Assembly: GCA_018399015.1 (NCBI GenBank)
Contig: CP073761.1
Location: 3,116,297-3,180,296 of the forward strand
Direction of reading: 5' to 3'
From: Cyanobium sp. M30B3
GTDB lineage: Bacteria > Cyanobacteriota > Cyanobacteriia > PCC-6307 > Cyanobiaceae
Length of the DNA stretch: 64,000 nucleotides
This document shows, in pieces, positions 47,538 to 59,500 of the stretch. The notes below the pieces were generated by a model, which was not told the origin of the DNA, did not search any database, and saw only the letters and a program-made list of their open reading frames with translations. A program made the translations under genes and the position numbers. Position 1 is the first letter of the stretch, and the number at the start of each line of letters is the position of its first letter.

Positions 47538-50500
47538 ATGTATACGAATTGGGACAGTGGCCAACCCAACAATAACAACAACCAGGATTACCTACAGATC
47601 TACACCTCGGGCTACTGGGATGATACAGACGGCGGCTCGGACAATAAACGCCGTTATATAACAGAATGGGGCCGTGCCGGCGCTGAGTTCACGGCTGAGT
47701 TTGCCGATCTGAACGCCAGCGATACGGCCAGCGGTACGGCAAATGGACACAAAAACGGCGTGGCGCCAAAGATGACAATTAACTTCGATTGGGTTGTGCC
47801 GGATGACTATGTTGATATCCGCAACGGCACCCCGCTGATCGACATCCCGATCACGTTTGGGGGCACTGCCATCTTCGACACCGACTACACGGTGTCGGTA
47901 AGCGGCGGTCGCAGCGAGTGGAGAGACGACGGGCGCCTGTATGTTCGCAACACCAACAGTGTCGTACTCACCTTTAACTTCAACGACAACAGTGACTGGA
48001 AGTTCCCCCGCACCATCACAGCTGCGCTGCACCCTGATGGTAGCGAAAACATTTACGCCATTGGTGGGAACGCCACCAGCCAGGTCTGGCTGTTCGATGA
48101 CAAACCCCAGCTGAGCCTGGGGCAGGGGGCCAACCAATTCATCCATACTGCTTACACATTCACGCCAAACGACACGCTCCCGAAAGACAACAACGACTTC
48201 AACACCAACAACACCGTGCTGGTGTTTGACAATGACGGCATCAACGAGTCGGACGCAAGCTTTGCTGCCCAAGGGCTTTATGACTATTTTGCAATTCGCT
48301 GGGAAACGTATCTACGCATACCCGAGACAGGAAACTACGTCTTCCGTACAACCACCGACGATGGCACAGAACTGACCATTCAGAGAAACAACAGCAGCGG
48401 CGAGGTACTCGACAGCTTTAGCCACTGGGAACCGACATCAGCCACCAGCCATGACACGAAACCAATCAGCCTCAAAGAGGGAGATGTGGTATGGCTGCGA
48501 CTTGATTACTTTGAGAATACAGGGGCCGCATCTGCCAAACTGACCTGGGATCGCCCCAATGGTTCAGGCGGCACAGTTTCCAACGAGATTGTGCCGGCCA
48601 GTGCCATGTTCCTCTCGGAATCCCTGGCAAAGGGCCTGAATCGCACGGAATCGGACACCGACAGCACCAGCCTTGGTTTTCAACTCTTTGCCAACAAGAG
48701 CACAACCGATGAGGTCAACGTACAGCTGACCTCAAGCTCCGAAACAGCCAACTCCACGTTCAACACAACCCAGGCCCAGCGCCAGACTGACGGCACCCGT
48801 GTTGGTGGCGACTATGCAATTGTCGCTAACAGCGCCATCCTAGGCACCGACAACATTGGCATCAACGGTGTTGTTCAAGGAAGAACCATCTCCCCATTTG
48901 GCACGAGTGCCAACGCGGCAACAACTAGCCGGGATAGCAGCACTGAAGTCTCGCCGGTAGGTGGTGTGCCCCTGCGCATGAGTGTCACAGGCAATGATCC
49001 CCATCTCGCAACCTACAACAGCAGCCAATGGAATGTTGCCGATGCACAGCAGGGCGACACCTGGACACTAAGTGTTTACGCCAAGGCAGACAGATCCACG
49101 AGCGGGCAACTCTTCATCTTTGAAGCCAATGAGAACGGTGTGATCACGAAAGCGCCTGCCACAACAATCCAGCTGGGTAATGAATGGCAGCGACATTCCT
49201 TCACCTACACATTCACAGACCCATCCGCCCGCTACATCCAGGTCAGGCTTGATGGACCCGATAGCGGGGGAACGGGCGCTTCAATCTGGTGGGACGGCCT
49301 ACAAGTTGAGCAAGCCAGCCAGGCAAGCCACTTTTCAGTATCATCAGAGATCAATCATTTCGCCGCGAAATTCAATCCACTTGATCTTCACAGCGGGGGC
49401 TTCGGCACTCTTCCGTGGACGCCCAGCAGTGACAATGTCAACACTCTGCCGATAGTCAAGTCTTTTGACGTCCTGGTGCTACCCGATAGCTATGCCGAAA
49501 ACACGGAGTCAATCACGCTGACACTTGGTAGTGGCACGGGCTACGGGGTGAGTAATAACAGTCAGACGATCACGATCGCTGACAACCCCTTTGTGCTGTC
49601 GCTCAAAGCTGGGCAGAATCCAACGGAAGCCGGTGCCAACGAAGCCGATCTCGGCTGGTTCACGATCAGCGCTAACAAGCCAGCCCCCAATGGTGGCCTG
49701 CGGGTGCGCTACGAGATCACAGGCGGCTCGGCGACGCGCGATGTCGACTACTACGCACCACAAGCAACATTAAGTACCGCCGATTTCGATCCAGAGAATT
49801 TGGTTGTTCTGCCAACTGGTGCCACAGAAGCACGGATCTACATCTCAGCCATTGCCGATGCGATCCGGGAGGGCGACGAAACAATTACTCTCAAACTGAT
49901 TCCTAACGTTGAAACAGACGACAAGGGCTTCACTTTTCAGCGCTACAACATTGACAGTGGCCACAGCGAAGCCACATTGACGATCATCGACAGCACGGCC
50001 TACACGCCGGCAGTGGTGGTGACACCTGCGGATCGCACCGGCTTGGCAACTGTGCGGGCGCAGTTGATCAACGGTCAACAGCAGGCCGCTTTCGAGGTAC
50101 GCATCACCAGCCAGCCCTTGGCCGAAGTGACCGTCAACCTGAGCAGTTCCAGCGGCACGCTTTCCAGCCAGCAGCTCACCTTCACCAGCAGCAACTGGAC
50201 CCAGCCGCAGCGCGTCACTCTTTCCGACCTGCGCACCGATGGGGTCAGCACGGTGAGCCTGGGCACGGCCAGCAGCGACAGCTTCTACAGCGCGCTGAGT
50301 GCCACGCAGCGAGTCATTCCCTCGAACTGGCCCTCCGAACTGGAGCTAACCCTATGGGAAGGTGGCAGTCCTGTACCGATGCAGCCTGCGGCGAGCGTGC
50401 AGGCAGTCGATGGAACCGAGGGGAGCAACAGCCGCCTGGGTTTCGAGCTCAATCTGGCCTCGCCGGTGACGGGCAGCCCGGTGGAACTCCTTTACGAGCT

Positions 50501-53500
50501 CCAGGGAGGCACCAGCTCCCCATTTGGCACAGTTGCCAATGCGGCAATCACGAGCCGAGACACGGGCACTGCAGCCTCGCCCGTTGGCGGCGTGCCCCTG
50601 CGCATGACTGTCACAGGCAATGATCCTTATCTCGAGACCTACAACGGAAGCCAATGGAATATTGCCGAAGCAATCCAGGGGGATACCTGGACAGTGAGCG
50701 TCTACGCCAAGGCAGACAGACCCACCAGCGGCCAACTCTTTATCTTTGAGGTGGATGAGAGCGGTAGAAACACAAAAGCACCTGCCAAGACGATTCAGCT
50801 CAGCACGGATTGGCAGCGTCAGTCCTTCACCTATACCCTCACAGATCCCTCCACTCGCTACATACAGGTCAGGCTTGACGGGCCCCAGGACGACGGGTCA
50901 GGCACGGAAATATGGTGGGACGGATTACAAGTTGAAAAGGGGGACCAGGCAAGCCCCTTCACAACATCACCAGACACCAATCAGTTTGCAGGCACATTTA
51001 ATTCTCTCGATCTGTATAGCGGCTATGGCCTCATTCTCGATGGCAAAGATGCCGATGTCTTGCATCAGCCCCAGGCTACCTACAGGCCCCTGATCCTCAG
51101 CAACAACAGCAGTGGTGGAGAATTCGCCTATGCAGAACTAGGCGAACTCACCACGGTGAGCAGCAGTGGGGAGATCAGTGCCGAAGCCTGGGTGCGTCGC
51201 GATGCGGCGAGCACGGATGCAGGAGTTCTGGACTTTACGGACGACAGCGGCCACAACCAGATCACCCTTGGCTTTCACGACACCACAGGCAAGCCAAAGC
51301 TGGACATTCGCGATCCTGGTGGTGCTCTGCTACTGAGCCTGATTTGCGACAGCGAGGTGGGTCTGGGTGAATGGAACCATCTGGCCTACAGCGTGAACGC
51401 AAGAGGCGTCGCCAGCCTCTACCTGAATGGCGATCTCGCGAAACGGGGACAGCTCACCCATGCATCGGGGCTCAAGGTATCGCTTTATGAGGGCAAGAAC
51501 TTTGAAACCCTACGCAGCAGCAGCGGTGAATCGACAATCGACTTTGACGACAGCTATGACACGACAAGGGGGGGAGACGGCGACACCTTCTCGATTCGAG
51601 CAACTGGGCAGATCCAGGCCCGAACAAACGGCGACAACAGCTTCGCCGTGCTTTCCGATGAAGGCGTAAGGATTTGGATCAATGGACAGCAAGTTGTTAA
51701 CAGCTGGACCAATCATGAAGCCACCTGGAACAGCTTCACAGTGCCCAACCTCGTGGCAGGGGAGTGGTATGACATTCAGATCGACTACTACGAAGATGGA
51801 GGTGCAGCGCGGCTACTTCTTGCTGATCACGAAGGCGGCATGCCGACCACAGCCCTGCGCCATGTACCGCTGTTTAACACAGCTCGCAGTCACAACTCCA
51901 TCGGCCGCACGGCCCTGGGCAGCTCAGCTTCCGGCTACTTCAATGGTGCGATACGTGGCGTCGGCATCTGGAATGCGGCTCGCAGCCAGGAACAAATCCA
52001 GGCTTCGAAGCTCGCAGCCCTGCCCGGAGGCACAGGCCTGATCAGCGCCCTGGCACTCAATAACTCAACAGAGAACAGCGTGGCGGGCGCACCAGCGGCC
52101 GTACTGCACAGCGGATCGAGCAACAGCGCCACCTTCGCAACCACACCCATCTACGGGATCAAGATCGCAGTGGGCAGCTCTAGCATCAGCCTTCCCACTC
52201 CAGCGGTTGACGATCTCACGGCCGAGGGCACCGAAAGTCTCACCCTCACCCTGATCGATAGCGGTCGTTACAGCATCGCAGGCAGCACTGGGACAGCAAC
52301 GGCCTACCTCAGTGACAACGACATCGCCGACGTGCTGTTCCTCAGTGCCAGCCAGGCAGGCAGCACTGACGGGACCACCACCTGGACACCAACAAGCCAG
52401 TTCCGCGTGAGCGAGAGCGATGTCAGCAATGGGACGATCACGCCGCTCGGAATCCGACTGAACAGCCGTCCAACCGCCGCAGTCACCCTCACTCTCGACC
52501 TGATCTCCTACGACAGCGGCGAGATCCAGGTCACCAATCCCGCAAATCCCGCCGCAACTGCGGTGCAGCTGGTCTTCACCCCCGACAACTGGGATCAGAT
52601 CCAGCCATTGCAATTGCAGGGAATTGACGACGACGAAAACGACGACGATACGACTCAGCAACTCAGTTTTACGGTCAGCAGCAGCGATCCGATCTACGCG
52701 GCAATCAGACCCAGCCTGTCGGTGCTTGTCATCGACAACGACGCCACAACGGCCAACGAATCACTGGCGACAGCCCAGAGTTCAACGGCTCCGATGGTCT
52801 CCTTAACGGGCCCGACACAGCCCACAATCCGTGAGGATGGCAGCGACAGTGCCACCTTCACGATCAGCCTGCCCAATGCAGCCAGCGAAGACACTCTGGT
52901 GTTCTTCGAGTTGGATCGACGGCTGAGCCAAGTCAGCGCCAGCGACATCATGATCAGCGCCGGCAGCGGCAACCAGTCGATGGGCGGACTCACCCGCTTC
53001 GACAGCGCCTCGGGCGCCGAGGAGACAGCCAAGCTCGACAGCGATGGGATCAACGAAACCGCAGCCAGCTTCAACGACAACAATCTCACTGGCGCCTTCA
53101 CCAGTACCTGGTCTGGCTACATCTTTATCCCCGAGACAGGCAGCTACAACTTCAACATCCCTGTTCAAGGAGGCACCAGGCTGACACTGGACGGACAGGT
53201 TGTCATCGACAAGCTCAATACAAATGCTCTGGCAACATGGGGCACTGGCACAATCCAGCTAAACCGGGGCGATTTTCTTGCCATTAAGCTCGATTACCAG
53301 TCATTCAATACGGACTCACCCAGCGTTGCCCTGCAGTGGAAGCGGCCTACCGATGGCGGCACAGACTACCGTGAAGAAATAGTCCCGAGTGACTTCCTAA
53401 CCCGCACGAGTGGCTTCAGCCTGTTGATTCCCAAGGGAAGCACCACTGGGAGCTTCACAATGACGGGGGTACAGGACCAAGTGGCTGAGGGCATCGAAAC

Positions 53501-56500
53501 TCTGGCCACATCTCTACTCACAGCACGTGGTGTAGGGCTGATAGTCCTGGATCAATCCGGGATCAATCAACTGCAGGTGACACTGGCCACGACGGATCGG
53601 GAGTCAATCAACCTGCCCGAAGGTACCGTGCTCGCATTAGGCGAAGACCTTGGCAGCAACGGAGAGAAGAGTGAAACGATTGCCACGTTCACAGTTAATG
53701 CATCAGCCACGATCCATCGCGATCGCACCACGGCCCTCACGGGCACACTGACGTGGACAGCCACGGGTGAAACCAGTGCCTACAACAGCTCCGTTGTTGG
53801 TCTCGTAGCAGGCTATGGAAGTGATCTATACCAGATCGCCGATCCCAGTGTTTCGCTCACACTCACCGCGCCACTCATCGCCAATGGCAGCAATAGCTAT
53901 TTGGCCAGCTTGCAGTTGGAAAGCACAAATCGCAGCACTGTCACAATTCCATCGGGCACGACACTCAATTACACGGTGGACAGCACGGGTGAATTTATTT
54001 CGCTCGTGCTCAGCGACTCGCTCACAGTGGCGAGCGGCGAAACGGTAACCGATGTGGCGTTCAGCGAATCAGCTAAAAGCAACTCGCTTGATCCCACGGC
54101 AGCATCCACTCCCTTGGTGGGCCTGAGCAGCAGTTACGTGCTTCCCAATTCGAATGTGCTGCAGCTGATCGACGATGATCAAGCCGGGCTGTTCTTCTCA
54201 CTAGATGCAACAGGCAACACCACAATTGACAGCACACCCTTCAATCTTTCCGAGGGAGGCAGCAGTACCACCCGATACGTGCGGCTCACCAGCCAACCCA
54301 CGGCATCGGTGACGGTCTACGTGGAAACCGACGATGCCAGCGAGGTGCTGCTGCAGGTGCCAGGCACTAACCCCGCCCCTGCAGACTCGCGGATTGCCCT
54401 CACATTTAAGCCAAGCAATTGGCAGACAGCTCAGGCATTCACGGTCATCCCAGTTGATGACAAGCTCGTTGATGGAAATAATGAGGTTAACCTACATGTG
54501 CGCACCACCAGCAGCGACAGCTTCTACAACATCAACGAAGCCAACCTGCCCAAACTGCCCTTCAGGGTAAATGACAATGACAGCGCCACACTGCTCGTGG
54601 AACTACAACAGAGCACGATCAGCAAAGCAGGCAATGGCTTCCTAAACCTGAGCCTCACAGCACAACCCACGGCAGATGTCACCGTGAGCCTGGTGCCAAG
54701 CGACAGCCAGTTCATCATTAACAACAGGAGCATCGGCCGTGGCGAAACACTGATCTTCACACCCACCAACTGGTCGACGATTCAAACCATATCTCTATGG
54801 GCAGTAGACGACACGACCGTGGAGGATATAACAAGAAGCCAGTTGAAGCTAAGCACATCAACCAGCGATGTAAGCTTCAACGGGCTGAGCATCAATCCGG
54901 TTCAGATCGACATCGTCGATAATGATTTACCCCAGGCACTGATCACACTGATCAGCGATAGCAGTGAGGATGCCAAGCCAGGACGATTCAGGATTGAGCT
55001 GACCAATCCAGCACCGAATTCAGCCGGGTCGACGGGGATCCAGGTGAGCTATGGGATCTCGGCACTGAGCCTGGATCCCGGTCTTGGCTATCCACCCACA
55101 CCATCAAGCATCAACAAGATCACGCAGTCGCCAGGAAGCACGTCTGGCCAGGTGCGCATCGCCCCTGGCCACTCCAGCAGCGATGTGATCGTTGTACCGA
55201 TCGACGACTTTGTTGCCGATACCGTCAACAAAACGTTCACTGTGCAACTCACAGCAGGTGAGGGCTACTCCCTGAGCAATGACGCAGTCAGCAATAGCGC
55301 GACGGTCCAGATCATCAACAACGACGTCGCTGGTGTGGTGTTGTTCACCTCAGGCGAGCGGGTGCTCGTGAAGGAAACCGGCGAGAGCGCCACCTACCAA
55401 CTGGCCCTGCTGAGCCAGCCCACTGATAACGTCACTGTCAAACTCAGTGAGCTAATCCCAAGCGGAGCAAGTCGACAACTTGGAACGATCAGTGAGGCCT
55501 ACGAGAAGACCTACACCTTCACACCCAGCAACTGGTACACCCCTCAGCAAATCAGCGTCTGGGCTTACGACGATGCCAAGATCGAAGACGGCACGGGTGA
55601 TAACCAGTTCACCGGCATCCATGCCGCCCAGCTGAGCTACAACTTCAGCAGCAATGACAGCGCCTACAACAGTGCCAGCCACAGCACTGACAGCAGCCAT
55701 TTCACCAACATGGTGCAGGCTGTGGATGTGCTCGACTTTGAGCTACCAGCCGAAACAGCAGACGCCCTGCAGTCCTCACTCACATCCTTGCAAGAAGGCG
55801 TCGATAGTCTCTCCCTACCGATTGTTGGCAGTCTGGATGGCAAAGCTGGTGACGGTCTGCGCAAGTTCATCACCAATCTGGCCAACAGTATTCGCCAGAT
55901 TGGCACACCTACACCCAGCAAGCTCAGCAAACTCCTGAGCAAGGAAATCGCCGATGCCCTCGGTATTCCCGAAAGCGCCGTCACCGTAAGCCTGGCGATG
56001 CAAGGCACCAGCGCGGTGGTGGTGAGCTTCCAATTTTCCGACAGCTACGACATCTTCAGTGTGCCCCTGGCGGCCGACTTCGGACTCCCGGGCCTGGGAT
56101 TTCAGAGTGAAGGCACGCTTGATGCCTACTTCAGCTACGACGCTGGCTTGGAACTGATCTTCCCACGCTCTGGCGACATTTATCTCAATACCAATAACGA
56201 CCCCGACGAAGGCCGCAAGACCTTCCTCAATGCCGAATTCAACACCAGCCTATCGCCCGATTTCAATCTCACTGGCGGGCTCGGATTCCTGCAACTGGAT
56301 GCCGTCAATCAACCCAGCGCGAACGACAATGTAAAAATCAATAATCAACCCGCCAGCACCGAACTGGACGTGTCTTTTGCACTCGATCTCAGTGGCGATG
56401 CAGGCAGCGACGGCATGCTCACTCTCAGCGAACTCATGAGCAGCAGCCTAGACCTGGAAAACGTTTTCCAATACGAACTCCAAGGTGCTGCTGCGATGTC

Positions 56501-59500
56501 ATTTGGTGTGACGACCAGCGTGAATGGCTCCGCCGCCATCCCCTCCTTCAGCTTCGACCTGGCTAGCCTTCTGCCGCTCTTTGACTACTCGAACAAGGAA
56601 CAGACAGAGGCCGAGGAAAACCAAACCTCATTTTATTTCGATAATATCAAGCTTGACCTGGGGACCTATATCACCCAAATGCTTGGCCCGATCGTTGACG
56701 GGCTGGATTCAATTCTTAATCCTCTCTATCCGATCGTAGACGCTCTCTACAGCGACACCCATATCTTCGCAACGATTGGCATCGAAAAAACTTTCGATGC
56801 CGACAAGGATGGAAAAGTCAGCACTCTCGACCTGGCCTCCTGGTTCGCCGACTTCTACGCCACATTCGATCCGATTCGCGGCGCGGAGCTTAAGGACACG
56901 ATCGATACGACGATTGAATTCCTTGGCGTTATTAAAGGGGTCATGGATCTCATCCGTGACTTGGAGCAAATGAAAGAAGAAGGTAGTTTTTATATCGACT
57001 ATGGGAGCTATGTGCTACCTGCCTTCAGTGCTGGAGATCAGTCTGCGTCAACCGAATCAGTCGTCGTCGACGAAGATAGTACCCCTGAGCTCTCCAGCAA
57101 CACAGGGGAACAGGCCGATGCAGGCGGCAGCGACAGCTCTGGCACGTCGAGCAGCAGCTTCAAAGACATCATGGAGCAGCTTGATGAACTCGGTTTCGAA
57201 ATTCCTTTAATCGATGACCCCAAAAACGCAATCAAACTATTGCTCGGCCAGGATGTAAGTCTGTTCGAATGGCGCATGCCCGGCATGGGGATGACCTCGG
57301 AAATTGAGGAAAGCTTCCCGATCTATCCAGGCATCGAGGGGATCATTGAAGGCGGGTTCGGAGTGGACGCCACCATTGGCTTCGGGTTTGATACCTTCGG
57401 CCTCAATGAATGGAAACAGAGTGGCTTCAAGGCAGGCGATGCCTGGAAAGTGTTTAACGGTTTTTACGTGGCCGACTGGCTTGATGGTGATGATGTCCCC
57501 GAATTCACCATGGATGCCACCATGGGAGCTGGTCTCGGACTCACGGCCTTGGTGGTGAGGTCCGACATCACAGGCGGGCTTGAAGCTGCAGTGAGTTTCG
57601 ATCTGCTGGATGAAGGGGAAATAGCCGGCACATCAGATGGCAAGATACGCGGCTCTGAAATCACCAACAGGATCAGTAATCCACTTGATTTATTTGAACT
57701 GGTGGGCAGCCTTTCGGCCTATCTGAAGTCCAAGGTGCAGGTGGGAATTGACATGGGTTTCTACTCCATCTGGGACACTGTGTGGCAAGAGAAACTGGCT
57801 GAAATCCCCCTCTTCGAATTCGGCATCGGTGGCAGCTACGGCAGCGGCACGGTGTCAAACGGTTATCTCAAGGGCACCACAGTGTTCTTCGATGGCAACG
57901 GCAACCTCACCATCGATCCCTACGAACCAAGCACCACAAGCAGTGATGATGCCCATTATCACCTTCGCATCGATCACCGTACCTTCGACACCAACCGCAA
58001 CGGCACGATTGATCTCAGCGAAGGCCGACTGATCGCCTTCGGCGGCATCGACAGCACCACGGGTCTGCCACTGCAAGTGCCATTCCTGGCTCCCCTGGGC
58101 CAGATGCTCACGCCGCTCACGACCCTTCACACCCTGGCGATCGAGAGCGGCCTTAACGATGACGAAGCTTCGAACTGGATAGATCAAGCCTTCGGACTAA
58201 GGGGCTTCGACTATCTGCGGGAGGATCCCGTGCTGCGGCTGAATCAGGCTGCCGGTGCCACAGCAACGGCCAGCGAATGGGATGCAATGGCTGCTTACAT
58301 CGGCCACATCAAGCTGCACTTCGGGTGGGACGTACTGGCGTATTCACTCCAACAACTCCTTTCCGACCAATATCCTGAAGACATTGAAACTGAAATAGGC
58401 CTGATCACTGCCTTCACCCAGGAACTGCTCGAGCTGGCCACAGACACCCCAATCAATGATCGGCTCGCCACAGCCGCCTTGCGCACGATCAGTCGACATC
58501 AACCCGACATGCCAGCAGATGTCGCCATACTGGCGCCGCTGGCAGCGGAGATGGCCGCGAATGCCAACTGGGAATTTTCTAAACAGATAGACACTGTTTT
58601 AGCCTCAGCCCAAGCCAGCACAATCAGCCTGCCCGAAACCTACGCCACCATTCATCGACTCAAGCGAGATGCCTTTACCCATTACAGAGCAGAAACCGAT
58701 ACCATTAGTCATGAGCTCTATCTGATTAACGACCCGGCCCAGCTGCGGCGCACTGTTCATGAACGGCTGCAGCAGGTGCACCACGGCTTCGTCACTGAAC
58801 AGTTCTCCTCTGAGGCTGACCAGCTGATCGACGGACTGACCTCCGGTTGGAGTCTGGAGCAGGGCTCCGCCCTGGTTAGCCCGACGACCTTCAGCGCCCG
58901 CAATGCCCTGCAGGCCCTTGGTGTCAATCTCGGTGCCCAGCAACTGGCCTTCACGCTGAATGCCAACCCCAACCAAAGCGGCCTAAGTCCACAAGTACGG
59001 CTGCTCGCCAACCTGGAGGGCCTGGGCCTGGACCAGCGCAAGGCCGGCCATGCGTTCACCTACTTGGTGGACACCGATCTCACCCCCTCCTCCTTCCTCT
59101 ACGACGGCAACAGCCGCACGGGCGCACGGTTGTTCAACCTTGGTGAGGGCCAGCCGCTGGTGGCAGAGCTCAACTACATCGACAACGACAGGGGTGACCG
59201 CGATCTTCGTGAGGGCGTCATACAGGACCCCAGCACCTTCGGCGAACTGATCCAAGACCACCAGTTCACGGTCTCCACTGAGTCACCGATTCTCACGGTT
59301 GCCGCCAACACAACCAATCCGCTGCCTGCAGCCGTATTCGCAACCAGCAGAATGGTGCGATCAGGGGCCACTTCCAACCAAGTGGGCTACATCGTGCTCG
59401 CCAGTGGTGAGGACTGGGATCCTGGCCGTATCACTGTTGAAAGCATCAGGGAACGCCTCCAAATCCTCGGCGGCACGCTCGAGAACAGCAACACCCCCAG

